Positions 8,291-17,177 are shown, counted from the first letter of the stretch. The stretch: 64,000 nt of DNA from UBA5009 sp038043185 (GCA_038043185.1 JBBTCO010000028.1:28384-92383), one strand, 5' to 3'. Translations and numbers: made by a program. The notes: generated by a model from the sequence alone, not told the origin.

Positions 8291-9406
8291 ATGCAGGCCT
8301 CAAATGTTTTTAAAGAGACAATCCAACAAAATCTGGGACCAGTTCTTCGGTATTTAGATGACCCCACGGTCACTGAAGTTTTAATTAATGGACCCAAAGA
8401 AATTTTCATTGAAAGAAAAGGGAAACTCGAAAAAGTTTCTGCCGAATTTCCTGATGAGGACGCCTTGCGAGCGGCAGTCAATAGCATAGCCCAAAGTGTG
8501 GGTCGTCGTGTGACTGACGAGGAACCTCGTTTGGACGCAAGATTGCCAGATGGATCGCGAATCGCAGTGGTGATTCCACCTTGTTCTCGCAAAGGAACCA
8601 CAGTCAGTATTCGAAAGTTTACAAATAATAAAATCTCTTTTGGTGAATATATAAAAATGGGCGCTATTAATGAAGATGCTGCGCGGTTTTTAGATGTTTG
8701 CATGTTTTTAGGAAAAAATATTCTTGTCAGTGGTGGTACTGGCTCTGGGAAAACAACTTTGCTTGGATTATTATGCACCCGAATTCCAAAAGGGCAGCGA
8801 ATCATCGTGATCGAGGACTCGACCGAACTGCAGGTGGACTATGAGCATGTGGTGATGTTTGAAACACGCATGGCGAACAGTCTTGGAAAAGGCGAAGTGA
8901 GCATCAAAGATTTATTGAAATCCTCTCTACGTCTTCGTCCAGATCGCATTATCGTCGGAGAAGTTCGTTCAGGCGAAGCTCTTGAGTTAATCAACGCGAT
9001 GAATACGGGTCACAAAGGTTGCATGGGAACAGTTCATGCGAACACTCCAGAAGACGCTATTGTTAGATTGGAAGCTTTAGCTCAAGGGGGCGATGGCAAA
9101 ATTTCTGAAAAGGCGCTCCGCACTCAAGTTTCATCGGCAATTGAATTAATTATCCAAGTCACTCGTTTTGCTGACGGCTCACGAAAAATTTCCCATATTA
9201 GCGAAGTGTTGGGATTCGATGCCGATGGTTCTTATCGTATCGTCCCGCTATTCGTGATTCCTCGTATGACTCGAAAGGCGGACGGAACTTTTGAAGGTAA
9301 ATTAGAGCCTACTGGCGAGTTGCCCTCATTTATGGACGAGATTATTGATAATAATTTGCCATTTCCGAAGTCAAAATTCCAAAAATCGAACGTCCCTGCG
9401 GCCTAA
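8291..9406 (+). CDS. CpaF/TadA-type secretion ATPase
   Basis: A 371-residue GSPII_E/VirB11-superfamily ATPase. N-terminal domain (1-130) with the conserved DPTVTEVLINGP motif, Walker A GGTGSGKTT at 148-156, an Asp box (IVIEDSTEL), Walker B RIIVGEV near 220, and a His box GHKGCMGTVHANT. CpaF proteins power assembly of Flp/Tad pili. No other tad gene is nearby, so it either serves a remote tad locus or acts as a stand-alone ATPase. A terminal ring-forming ATPase in a cupredoxin operon is unusual. The family call is secure. Confidence 0.9.
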   Translation: MQASNVFKETIQQNLGPVLRYLDDPTVTEVLINGPKEIFIERKGKLEKVSAEFPDEDALRAAVNSIAQSVGRRVTDEEPRLDARLPDGSRIAVVIPPCSRKGTTVSIRKFTNNKISFGEYIKMGAINEDAARFLDVCMFLGKNILVSGGTGSGKTTLLGLLCTRIPKGQRIIVIEDSTELQVDYEHVVMFETRMANSLGKGEVSIKDLLKSSLRLRPDRIIVGEVRSGEALELINAMNTGHKGCMGTVHANTPEDAIVRLEALAQGGDGKISEKALRTQVSSAIELIIQVTRFADGSRKISHISEVLGFDADGSYRIVPLFVIPRMTRKADGTFEGKLEPTGELPSFMDEIIDNNLPFPKSKFQKSNVPAA

Positions 9407-9447
9407 ATCAATTTTATTCAGTTTAGGGGCGATTTTTTCGCCATACC

Positions 9448-9461
9448 GCATTGCGCAATGC
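9448..9461. promoter_or_regulatory. Perfect 14-bp palindrome, candidate operator
   Basis: GCATTGCGCAATGC is its own reverse complement and lies in the 101-bp gap between the CpaF gene and the next gene, 46 bp before that start. A short GGCGA/TCGCC hairpin with a T-rich loop (9428-9442) stands just upstream. Either a repressor site or part of a weak terminator is possible. Confidence 0.35.
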
Positions 9462-9507
9462 TTAATATTGCGATGATATTCTAGCAAGCTCACTCGATTT
9501 AAGCTAA

Positions 9508-10563
9508 ATGTCTGGCGTGCTTTTTAGCTGTAAAATTACCAACGCAGTTTTATCTTACCTCGAGGATCAAGGCGAAGACCTTACGCCTTTGTATGAAGTT
9601 TCCCCAATTCCTTTAGAACTGATGCGTGACCCATCTTACTGGTTAAGTGCCCCTTCTATGGAAAGTTTTTTAGAAACAGTAATTCAATTGCCATTGAAAT
9701 CTCGTGGGCCTGATTTTTTAAAATTAGTTGGGCACAACGGTCCCCAAATCTTAGCTTGGGGAGTCCTGGACAGTGTTCTGCGAATGATGCCACGGCCACA
9801 AGAAATTTTTAACCAGCCGGCGCGATTCTTGTCTTATTTTATTTCCCCCGAACCGCCCATAGAAAACTTAGTTCGCACTGAAAATTCTTTAGCCTTTGAT
9901 TTGCCTTTACCCGCAGAGCAATACCCCTTGGTGAGCCATTATCTTAAAGCCGCCTTTGAGTCCTTGCCCGTGTATGTTGGTTCGGAACTGGCGATTTGCG
10001 AATGGAACGACATTCATTTGGACATTCATTGGCAAATTAATCAGTCGACGCTTTTCGAAAAAGACAATCAACCTCAGATCAGTCCCAGCTTGGTGCAAAA
10101 TATCGTTGATGAATTGCAAAAAAATCAGAAAGAGCTCGAAGAAAAAAATCGCGAGTTGATGAAACGAAACGAAGAGCTTTTGCAAATTCAAAAAGACATT
10201 TCTTCCACAGCTAAACCGACCCGGTTATTAACTCCAGAGCAACTTTTTGAAAGCATGAGTACGGATAATCCTTCCATTCCCCAAGGACCGATTTTTGAAG
10301 TGTCACAAAACTTAGCTCGCTTGCATGATTACATGGTCAGAGCTCAACAACTGATTACCTTGCTATTAGCTCAGTCAAAACCGGCCTCTGGAGTCAAAGA
10401 CGTTTTGAAAAAAATAGACTGGGATTATGTAAAAGCTCAGTACCCACGGACTATTTCTGAAAGTGTTGAAGCCTTAAGAACGATGCAAAGCCGCTCAAAA
10501 TACAGTTCCTTAAAAAATAAAAATGAAGTCATTGCAAGAAAAGAGGAGTCACCCCATGTCTGA
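9508..10563 (+). CDS. Cytoplasmic protein with AraC-N-terminal-like domain and coiled coil
   Basis: A 351-residue protein without signal peptide. Residues 1-185 show the spacing and hydrophobic pattern of the ligand-binding Arabinose_bd-like domain found before some AraC HTHs and sensor kinases (weak resemblance). Residues 195-235 form a clear heptad coiled coil (KNQKELEEKNRELMKRNEEL). No HTH or kinase domain follows. The last 8 bp overlap the start of eno, so both are co-transcribed. A regulatory or scaffolding role is possible but unproven. Confidence 0.6.
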   Translation: MSGVLFSCKITNAVLSYLEDQGEDLTPLYEVSPIPLELMRDPSYWLSAPSMESFLETVIQLPLKSRGPDFLKLVGHNGPQILAWGVLDSVLRMMPRPQEIFNQPARFLSYFISPEPPIENLVRTENSLAFDLPLPAEQYPLVSHYLKAAFESLPVYVGSELAICEWNDIHLDIHWQINQSTLFEKDNQPQISPSLVQNIVDELQKNQKELEEKNRELMKRNEELLQIQKDISSTAKPTRLLTPEQLFESMSTDNPSIPQGPIFEVSQNLARLHDYMVRAQQLITLLLAQSKPASGVKDVLKKIDWDYVKAQYPRTISESVEALRTMQSRSKYSSLKNKNEVIARKEESPHV

Positions 10564-11824
10564 AATCATCCGCGTTCATGCTCGTGAAATTTTAGATAGC
10601 CGTGGAAACCCCACCATCGAAGTTGATGTTGAGACAACCAAAGGCTTTCTTGGCCGCGCGGCCGTGCCTTCGGGTGCGTCGACCGGAGCCCATGAAGCTT
10701 ACGAGCTCCGCGACAATGATAAAAAAAGATATTTTGGTAAAGGTGTTCTTCAAGCCGTGACTCATGTGAGAGAAAAAATCGCCCCGGAACTTATCGGAGC
10801 CGAAGTTACAGATCAGGTTTTTATCGATCAGTTACTTCGCGATTTGGATGGCACTGAAAACAAATCAAAGTTAGGCGCTAACGCTATCTTGGGTGTTTCT
10901 TTGGCTGTGGCCAAAGCCGCGGCTAAAGAAGTAAATTTGCCATTGTATCGTTACGTCGGTGGTTCACAAGCCTGTCGATTACCAGTGCCGCTAATGAATG
11001 TGTTGAATGGCGGAGCGCATGCCAATAATGGTCTCGATATTCAAGAGTTTATGATCGTTGCTACCGTTAAAAATTCATTTTCGGAATCCTTGCGTGCAGG
11101 AACAGAAATTTTTCACACGCTCAAAAAAATTCTGGCGCAGAAAAAAATGTCAACCGCAGTTGGTGATGAAGGTGGTTTTGCTCCGGTATTAGGTTCAAAC
11201 AAAGAAGCGATGGATTTATTGATGGAAGCAATTCAACAAGCCGGTTACGAACCTGGACAAAATGTTTTTTTAGCTTTGGATGTCGCTGCAACTGAACTTT
11301 ATTCGGACGGCATGTATCGTTGGGAAAATAAAAAAATCTCTGCCGGGGAATTGCAAGGCATTTATAAGAGTTGGTGTGAAAAATATCCTTTGATCAGTAT
11401 TGAAGATGGCTTTTCTGAAGACGACTGGGACGCTTGGATAAGTGTCACCCAAGCGCTAGGCAAACAAACACAACTGGTTGGTGATGATTTATTTGTGACG
11501 AATCCAAAACGTTTACGCACAGGAATTGAAAAAAAGGCAGCCAATGCTTTGCTGGTGAAAGTAAATCAAATTGGAACTTTGACCGAGACCTTTGAGGCCG
11601 TAAATTTAGCTCAAAGAAATTCTTATAAGACTGTGATGTCTCATCGCAGTGGCGAAACTGAAGATGTGACCATCGCGGATCTTGCTGTGGCTTTGGGCTG
11701 TCATCAGATAAAGACGGGGAGCCTTTGTCGTTCCGAGAGGACTGCTAAGTACAATCAGCTTTTGCGTATCGAAGAAAACCTCGGGGGATTGGCCCAATTT
11801 TGGGATAAAGCAGCTTTCCACTAG
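10556..11824 (+). CDS. eno: Enolase (phosphopyruvate hydratase)
   Basis: A 422-residue protein, normal length. It interconverts 2-phosphoglycerate and phosphoenolpyruvate in glycolysis. The start at 10556 is set by AGAGGAG and by the canonical N-terminus (IIRVHAREILDSRGNPT). Catalytic and metal-site motifs are intact: NGGAHANN, GDEGGFAP, SIEDGFSEDDW, VGDDLFVTN, the LLVKVNQIGTLTE signature and SHRSGETED. In many Proteobacteria eno is followed by ftsB; here ftsB lies 9 kb downstream, beyond an accessory block. Confidence 0.98.
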   Translation: MSEIIRVHAREILDSRGNPTIEVDVETTKGFLGRAAVPSGASTGAHEAYELRDNDKKRYFGKGVLQAVTHVREKIAPELIGAEVTDQVFIDQLLRDLDGTENKSKLGANAILGVSLAVAKAAAKEVNLPLYRYVGGSQACRLPVPLMNVLNGGAHANNGLDIQEFMIVATVKNSFSESLRAGTEIFHTLKKILAQKKMSTAVGDEGGFAPVLGSNKEAMDLLMEAIQQAGYEPGQNVFLALDVAATELYSDGMYRWENKKISAGELQGIYKSWCEKYPLISIEDGFSEDDWDAWISVTQALGKQTQLVGDDLFVTNPKRLRTGIEKKAANALLVKVNQIGTLTETFEAVNLAQRNSYKTVMSHRSGETEDVTIADLAVALGCHQIKTGSLCRSERTAKYNQLLRIEENLGGLAQFWDKAAFH

Positions 11825-12120
11825 AGGGATCGTTTAATAAGTCTTTATACTTCGTTGCCTTCGTCTTTCGCTTGTGAGGCGTAGGGGGGAAGTACGCCTC
11901 CGCCGCTCAATACTGTATTTTTAAATTGGCGGGGTGGGAGGTGAGACGAATTTAGAACTTTTTACAGGAGGCAGGGTAAATGACGCGTCTATTCTTCTCC
12001 AGTGGCGAGCAGGAAGACAGAGTATTTCGATAGAACTCTTGCTCGGCAAACTAGTGTTTTTAATCGGATCCTTTTCAACTTTTGAAACTGGGATCCTGTG
12101 TGATTCAAAATCCCAATGAT
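11825..12120. other. Non-coding gap after eno with a GC-rich hairpin
   Basis: About 296 bp with no convincing gene; the short open frames here lack ribosome sites and coding character. It holds a hairpin at 11876-11900 (GAGGCGTA/TACGCCTC, 9-nt loop) followed about 20 bp later by a T-run, which may end the eno transcript. It marks the left edge of the accessory block. Confidence 0.4.
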
Positions 12121-12582
12121 CTAAGGCATGCATTTTGTAAATAGGCCTGCAGCTTTCTGTAGAGCGGCAACTTGACAGGAATCATAAATTCCAGTGCTAA
12201 TAGGAACTCCATCACACGAGGTGGAGGTTTCTTTTTGCTCGACAATAATGGTCTTGTCGCCAAAGTCCTTAGCGATAAAGATCACGGTAGAGCAATCAAC
12301 GCCTCTAGAACGAATCCGACAATCCAGGGAGTCTATAGCCATCCATTTCGAATTTCCTACACCGTATGTTCCTTTACTTGGAAGATAGCCCTTACTTTGC
12401 ATTACAGGAGAAAGAATTTTTAATCTTTCATGGTTTCCATAAGCTTGAAGGAGATCATCAAATTCGTCACCAGTAGACTGAAACGGTGAAATTATCAAAT
12501 TACAGTCCGCAGCTGTTGCCTCGGTCGAAGTGACAAAACTAAAAATAACCAGCACCGTTATGATAACAAATGTCCTAAGCAT
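12121..12582 (-). CDS. Small secreted cysteine-containing protein
   Basis: The ATG at 12582 is chosen over a longer frame because AGGAG precedes it and it gives a signal peptide (LRTFVIITVLVIFSFVTSTEA). The mature part, about 130 residues, has six cysteines (DCNL, LDCRI, VDCST, TSCDG, DSCQV, TKCMP), so disulfides are likely. No family recognised. It starts 11 bp after the stop of the next upstream secreted-protein gene, as the last gene of a three-gene minus-strand cluster that is divergent from a TIGR02147 regulator. Confidence 0.6.
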   Translation of the reverse strand: MLRTFVIITVLVIFSFVTSTEATAADCNLIISPFQSTGDEFDDLLQAYGNHERLKILSPVMQSKGYLPSKGTYGVGNSKWMAIDSLDCRIRSRGVDCSTVIFIAKDFGDKTIIVEQKETSTSCDGVPISTGIYDSCQVAALQKAAGLFTKCMP

Positions 12583-12592
12583 AAATAACTCC

Positions 12593-13117
12593 TTATTCCT
12601 GAGAGAATGCCAATATGGTTTGTAAGATCGCCATCGTCTTCGCGGCCGACTTTTCCGCCTCGGCATTAACGGGTTTAAAACCCTCCCTGAAGAGGCAGTT
12701 ACCATTTTCCGAATAAACAGCTCTCATTTCCTGTTTTTGACCATAGGTCCGGTCGGTAAAGTAATTTACGCTGAGAATTGATCCCCCAGAGGGGCCGCCC
12801 ATCCGACAAAATCCTCCCGAAACAAATTCTTTGATTCCGCCAGTTCTTTGATTGTCATCATAATCGCCACGAGAATGATCAAGTTCCATTAAAAGAGTGA
12901 CTGGGGCATTTGTTATTTTTCCATTAATTTTTAAAATATATTTGTCATCCACGCTAGATGATCCGGAATCAACGTCGTTTGCAAAAAAATCGACAGAAGA
13001 AACAACCCTGTCGTCGATTTTATTTTCTAGACGTAAGAGCAAAATGTTAGCCTCATCAACTGCAAGTGAAGGCATGGAAATTGATAACACGAATCCAACT
13101 AATATGAGCATTCTCAT
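12593..13117 (-). CDS. Small secreted protein of unknown function
   Basis: A 174-residue protein with signal peptide (RMLILVGFVLSISMPSLA) and AAGGAG before the ATG. The mature protein has two cysteines (GFCRMGG, NCLFREG) and predicted beta structure. The extreme C-terminus (EKSAAKTMAILQTILAFS) resembles the tail of the adjacent gene product (AALQKAAGLF), hinting at distant duplication. Same module as the GGGGDP protein gene 35 bp upstream. Confidence 0.58.
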   Translation of the reverse strand: MRMLILVGFVLSISMPSLAVDEANILLLRLENKIDDRVVSSVDFFANDVDSGSSSVDDKYILKINGKITNAPVTLLMELDHSRGDYDDNQRTGGIKEFVSGGFCRMGGPSGGSILSVNYFTDRTYGQKQEMRAVYSENGNCLFREGFKPVNAEAEKSAAKTMAILQTILAFSQE

Positions 13118-13151
13118 AAATATTCTCCTTGTTTAAATTTTTTTCTTAAAT

Positions 13152-14648
13152 TTATAGTTTAAAGTCTTGGGTAACCCATTTTGACTTTTCTTCGTCATAG
13201 GTAAACCCATTTTCATTCATGGTTTTATAAAGATCTTTCACAATGCTTCCGCCCACCGAGGTGTAATGACATTTTCGTTGGCGCTCAAGTTCTAGAAAAC
13301 GCTTACGTTTAACCAGAGTGGATCGCGCTAAACCTTCACAATAGACATTAAAGTCGGTAAAAACTAATTCATTTTCGGCAAGGGCCTGTGTGGCTTTATA
13401 AAGTTTTAAATCCGCTTTATCAACTTCACTTGTTTTTACCCAAAAGGCCGTTTCGCCAAAAGAGCCAACTAACGAAGGTACAAGACCATGTGCTTTCGCC
13501 GCAGTTTCTAAAAGAAAGCCGTGATAAGGAATCAGCGTTCGACTATAATCGGTAATGTAGTATTCGCGTAGAGCCGCCAGTACCGTTTTCTGATTTTTTG
13601 CAAAGGCGGTTGTTACCTTAACACCCATTTGTTTTACTAGTTCCTCAATTGTTGAGACTATTTTTTCATTACTTGCATTTTTATTCAGAGTTGTCGAAAT
13701 CAAATCATCTGTTGGGTAGTAAGTCTGTAAGTCGAGATAGCAAGTTTTTATGCGTTCAAGCGGGGAGAGTTTCTCGGGGTTTGCACAAGGCCCGGTAAAT
13801 ACAGTGTGGTTCCTCTCAAAATTTATAAGATAGACTCGAGCCATCAGATTATTGCCATGATTTTTTGCGTCGTTGGCGTCTTGGATAATTTGAATTGATG
13901 CAAGCACGGTACGCTCGTGGTTTGGCGCGGCTACGAGAAAATATGCGGCACTGCTACCATTTACCCATCCAGTAAAAATTTTCTCTATCCATTGCTTATT
14001 TGCAAGCGGTTGCTTAAAAAAGGCTGCCGCAGGATGATTTTGGTCACCATCACCTAATATCCCGCCGTCTATAATAATGTCATTTTTCGTCAATCGAGAA
14101 AACTCGTCGGCATCCCCGCTCACGACTCTCCAACCGGGAATTTTATATTCGGTCTTTTCGTTAATTATTATTTTAGAAATAATTGAACTACGGCTTTCAA
14201 CCAAAGCTGCGGCATTTTCATAGCGCAGAGGCGCACCTAAAAGACCAGAAACTTCCATCGTAACTTGAACGAGTTTTTCGCCAATGCTGTAATTACGCCA
14301 GGCTCTACGATTTGCCCGTATAGAATTTGTGTCGCGATCAAAAACCGCAGACTTTTCGACACCGTCTTTGTCAGTAAGTTTGTCATCTGTAAATTCTAAT
14401 TTATCCGGAGCTATTTCGTCCTTGATGCTGTCATCAATAATTTTTATCTTGGCAACAAAATCTTGCGCAGAAAACGGGATGTTTAGGTTAAATGGATTTA
14501 AATTGAAAAATTCGCCAAGCTTATATCCGAGGTCTACAAACTGCTGGCTGTAAGGGTCGCCGCCGCCGCCACTTTCCTTCCCCGCGAGGATTGTCATTGG
14601 GGCCAAAAATATGGATAAAATTATTAGTAGGCTCTTCGTATAATTCAT
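13152..14648 (-). CDS. Secreted protein with N-terminal GGGGDP motif (module A)
   Basis: A 498-residue protein with signal peptide (SLLIILSIFLAPMTILA) directly followed by GKESGGGGDP. A mid-protein segment (ATMEVSGLLGAPLRYE-like, about residues 130-145) lines up with VHHEYSGIANLENP in the 392-residue protein at 17269-18447. Here the HE residues are not kept (TMEVSGL). No catalytic domain recognised. First gene of a secreted-protein cluster divergent from the TIGR02147 regulator at 14780, which probably controls it. It may belong to a Bdellovibrio-type family of exported proteins; the function is unknown. Confidence 0.62.
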   Translation of the reverse strand: MNYTKSLLIILSIFLAPMTILAGKESGGGGDPYSQQFVDLGYKLGEFFNLNPFNLNIPFSAQDFVAKIKIIDDSIKDEIAPDKLEFTDDKLTDKDGVEKSAVFDRDTNSIRANRRAWRNYSIGEKLVQVTMEVSGLLGAPLRYENAAALVESRSSIISKIIINEKTEYKIPGWRVVSGDADEFSRLTKNDIIIDGGILGDGDQNHPAAAFFKQPLANKQWIEKIFTGWVNGSSAAYFLVAAPNHERTVLASIQIIQDANDAKNHGNNLMARVYLINFERNHTVFTGPCANPEKLSPLERIKTCYLDLQTYYPTDDLISTTLNKNASNEKIVSTIEELVKQMGVKVTTAFAKNQKTVLAALREYYITDYSRTLIPYHGFLLETAAKAHGLVPSLVGSFGETAFWVKTSEVDKADLKLYKATQALAENELVFTDFNVYCEGLARSTLVKRKRFLELERQRKCHYTSVGGSIVKDLYKTMNENGFTYDEEKSKWVTQDFKL

Positions 14649-14779
14649 ATAATTACTCTCACCTTCGTAGTAGCAAACTTAGTGCCGTTATACCCGATCA
14701 ACGTCCAGACTATCCACTGTATTTTAATTAAAACTCTACTCAAACATTGAGTTTTACTTAACGATAAGTAGGTAACCAT
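14649..14779. promoter_or_regulatory. Divergent promoter region of module A
   Basis: A 131-bp gap between the GGGGDP gene (minus) and the TIGR02147 gene (plus). It contains the inverted repeat AAAACTC...GAGTTTT (14730-14755 region), a plausible operator for the adjacent regulator. Promoter boxes were not assigned. Confidence 0.3.
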
Positions 14780-15598
14780 ATGAAAAAAAACATTTTTGAA
14801 TATCGCGACTATAAGATTTATTTAAAGGATTTTATCAGTTCACGACCCCGAAAAGGCCACGGCATTCAATCGCAAATGGCGGAACAGCTCAATTGTCATT
14901 CTGCTTACATTACTCAAGTTCTAAAAAAGAATGCACATTTCAGCTTAGAACAAGCGGAATCTCTCAATACTTTTTTAGCTCACAATTCAGAGGAATCTAA
15001 TTTTTTTCTGCTTCTTATTCAAGTTGGCCGTGCAGGGACAAAACAGTTAAAGGAAAGGCTGCTCGACCAATTAAAAAACATTTTAGAGAAACGCCAAGTT
15101 CTAAAGGAACGATTCTCAGGAAAAAATATTCTCGAGCCTTCTGATCAAATGACTTATTATAGTGAATGGTATTATTCGGCAATTCACATCCTTATATCAA
15201 TTCCAGAGTTTCGAACAAAAGATAGTATCGCAAATAAATTAGGCCTTACGCTTGAAAAAGTATCCTCTATTCTAGAATTTCTACAATCAATAGGACTGGT
15301 AGTACCGAGAGGAAATCAATACGAATTCGCGGGAAATGATTTTCTATTTTTGGGTGCTGATTCACCACTTTTGCCCCGTCATCATTCAAATTGGAGAATA
15401 ATGGCAATCAATGCTCTCAGTCGTGCGGAAAATAAAGATGTTCACTTTTCAACAGTGGTAAGTTTATCGAAAAGCGATATCCAAAAAATTAAAGAAAAAA
15501 TCATAAGCGAAATTGAATCGAGTCGTACAATTATTCGAAATTCTGCAGAGGAAGAGTTATATTGTTACAATTTGGATTTTTTTAAGATTGGAAACTAG
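14780..15598 (+). CDS. TIGR02147-family regulator (module A)
   Basis: A 272-residue protein. The N-terminus (FEYRDYKIYLKDFI) and the downstream RAGTKQLKERL segment match the TIGR02147/DUF4423 family described mainly in Bdellovibrio and Fibrobacter. Residues 30-65 form a Cro-like HTH (QMAEQLNCHSAYITQVLK). A second winged-helix-like part lies near 150-180 (IANKLGLTLEKVSSILEFL). The conserved HHSNWR and EELYCYNLDFF motifs sit in the C-terminal half. About 37% identical by eye to the protein at 19031. Likely a transcription factor for the divergent secreted-protein cluster. Confidence 0.8.
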   Translation: MKKNIFEYRDYKIYLKDFISSRPRKGHGIQSQMAEQLNCHSAYITQVLKKNAHFSLEQAESLNTFLAHNSEESNFFLLLIQVGRAGTKQLKERLLDQLKNILEKRQVLKERFSGKNILEPSDQMTYYSEWYYSAIHILISIPEFRTKDSIANKLGLTLEKVSSILEFLQSIGLVVPRGNQYEFAGNDFLFLGADSPLLPRHHSNWRIMAINALSRAENKDVHFSTVVSLSKSDIQKIKEKIISEIESSRTIIRNSAEEELYCYNLDFFKIGN

Positions 15599-15684
15599 GT
15601 GACCCTCAGCGGTTAAATCTGACTTAAACCAAATGATTAGAAGCTTCGTTTTACACATAAAGCCCATGCTTTTATACAGCCTTT

Positions 15685-15909
15685 TTAAGCTGAAGTCTTT
15701 TTCCTACCCCGGCTCTTTTCAGCATATCCCTGTAGGACGTCCCGAATCAAAACTTGGTACCGACCTTCATACTCTTCATTCAAGGCCAGTTTTTTAAGTT
15801 CTTTCACCAAATTAAGAGGAAGCCTGATGGAAATATGGGCTGTAATATTTTCGTCCTCAAAATCCTCTACAGGAATATTCACGCTACCGGTTTTAACTTT
15901 TTTAGCCAT
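15685..15909 (-). CDS. Ribbon-helix-helix antitoxin-like protein
   Basis: A 74-residue protein with GGGAGG before the ATG. AHISIRLPLNLVKELKKLA is a CopG/BrnA-like ribbon-helix-helix strand-helix, followed by a second helix (GRYQVLIRDVLQGYAE). Such proteins are DNA-binding antitoxins. The start overlaps the 3' end of the DUF4160 gene by 8 bp, giving a two-gene operon of TA type. Target inferred only. Confidence 0.7.
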   Translation of the reverse strand: MAKKVKTGSVNIPVEDFEDENITAHISIRLPLNLVKELKKLALNEEYEGRYQVLIRDVLQGYAEKSRGRKKTSA

Positions 15910-16141
15910 GCAATTCCTCCCACCTTTCTAAAAGTAAGTTTCTATTTTCTTTAACGACCCTTAAAATTCTATTTAAAGTAGATTGTGAAAAATCCGTCTC
16001 CGTATCCATAATTTCAAGGGTCAACAAATTTATGCGAACTGAGGCTCCCATGCCTTCAACATGCACATGCGGTGGCCTATGATCGTTTTCATTTATTTTA
16101 TAGACCAAGTGTTTTGACGAAAGAGCTTTAATTCGCGTCAT
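15902..16141 (-). CDS. DUF4160 protein, candidate toxin partner
   Basis: A 79-residue protein. The motif INENDHRPPHVHVEG is the hallmark of DUF4160 (NDHxPPHVHV). DUF4160 proteins are commonly encoded beside DUF2442 or small DNA-binding proteins and are suspected of being toxin components; activity is unproven. It is the first gene of the pair. An AT-rich palindromic promoter region (16145-16175) with ATATAC-TGTATAT symmetry precedes it and could be the autoregulatory operator. Confidence 0.72.
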   Translation of the reverse strand: MTRIKALSSKHLVYKINENDHRPPHVHVEGMGASVRINLLTLEIMDTETDFSQSTLNRILRVVKENRNLLLERWEELHG

Positions 16142-16625
16142 CAGCCTAAGATACTACATATACTGTATATACAAAAGAAATTTTTTATGTTTATACGCAA
16201 TATGAACAAATACAGAATTTTGCTAGAGAACGTTCTCTAATCAGGAGAACAGGCTTTAAGTACCCAAAGCATGTTCTCCACGCTTTCTGAGAACACTTTT
16301 TTAAATTCAATCACTTAACGAAAATTAGACTGGAGAGCGGTTCGGGTGCACCACTTAAAGGTACCAGGTCCTGTTTGTCTGGGCGGCCTTAAAACCTCAG
16401 CCGATAGTTTTTTTCACTCCTATATCCAAAAATCCCAAGTTTTTTACAAGACTTTATCCGCCACTCTCTTCGCGTTTGGAAAAATCTTTTTCAACCATGA
16501 CATGCAAAATTCTGTAACCAGCGGCTGGGGCATTAAGCTCAAAGGAGTGAATTTTTCTTTTGACCCAATATTTCGTGTCGATAAGTCGAATGTTGAGACT
16601 TAAATATGAAAAGACTATTTTAAAT
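16142..16625. other. 484-bp gap, no confident gene
   Basis: It holds the TA promoter palindrome (near 16152-16168) and a cluster of GAGAAC half-sites (16225-16295). The remainder, 16310-16625, shows only broken open frames on both strands. It may be decayed coding DNA, but nothing was recognised. Confidence 0.4.
16225..16306. promoter_or_regulatory. Cluster of GAGAAC half-sites and terminator-like hairpin
   Basis: Perfect 14-bp palindrome AGAGAACGTTCTCT at 16225-16238, then GGAGAACA (16244-16251), TGTTCTCC (16272-16279) and TGAGAACA (16288-16295). The last two form a 7-bp stem with a 10-nt loop followed by CTTTTTT, a plausible plus-strand intrinsic terminator. The repeated half-site also looks like a multi-site operator. 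Confidence 0.45.
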
Positions 16626-17177
16626 TTACTTTTCGATACCGCGCTTGTTGACACAACGAAACGCACAACCACTGCTGACGAGAGCTCCGTAGTCGATGAC
16701 ACCGGTATTGCCATTGAAGACGTAGCCAGAGCTATCAGCATTCGGAATAAACGATATCGACCAAAACCAATAACCGGAGAGACCGGGAAGTAAATCTGTT
16801 TTTCCATCGGCTTGATATGGACTGTAACCTTGGGCTGTCCCGTAACCCAAATATTTTGCCAATTGCACAAATTCTTCATATGTTGGCAGACGAGCATTAC
16901 CAGCATTACAATATTTATTAGCATCACGCTGACTCATGTGATTGATCTTACCGTTAGCAGTAACAATACTTCCCCAAATAAGACCCGAAGGATCGCGATA
17001 GGCCTCACCCAAGGCAATATTCGAAGTATCTAATGTAAATATCACCCCGTCTCGAGTAGTTCTGTGATTGCTATTCTGTGAAGATTCACGAACCCCTGAA
17101 GAAACCGCAGGTGAAGTACCCATAAAAGTCAGCACGAGAATACTCAATATTAATTTAATTAGTCTTGTGTCCGACAT
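16626..17177 (-). CDS. Secreted DUF1566 (Lcl C-terminal-type) domain protein
   Basis: A 183-residue protein with a signal peptide (LILSILVLTFMGTSPAVSS). The rest matches the Lcl_C/DUF1566 pattern: DPSGLIWG, MSQRDANKYCNAGNARLPTYEEF, then SGYWFWSIS, YVFNGNTG and a final CAFRCVNK. These domains have a C-type-lectin/FGE-like fold and often mediate surface binding. It belongs to a minus-strand cluster with the 392-residue GGGGDP protein 91 bp upstream. Domain call good; ligand unknown. Confidence 0.75.
   Translation of the reverse strand: MSDTRLIKLILSILVLTFMGTSPAVSSGVRESSQNSNHRTTRDGVIFTLDTSNIALGEAYRDPSGLIWGSIVTANGKINHMSQRDANKYCNAGNARLPTYEEFVQLAKYLGYGTAQGYSPYQADGKTDLLPGLSGYWFWSISFIPNADSSGYVFNGNTGVIDYGALVSSGCAFRCVNKRGIEK

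Noticed and set aside
11825..12120. Short open frames on both strands after eno
   Set aside because: Each is at most about 70 codons, mutually overlapping, with no ribosome site and no recognisable protein.
16225..16238. AGAGAACGTTCTCT as a LexA/SOS box
   Set aside because: Half-sites GAAC and GTTC abut without the 4-nt spacer of the Gram-positive box, and the Bdellovibrio-type TTAC-N3-GTAA box is not matched; no SOS gene is adjacent.
16454..16927. Minus-strand open frame of 157 codons
   Set aside because: It overlaps the DUF1566 protein gene in another frame, has no ribosome site or domain, and its sequence is of shadow character.
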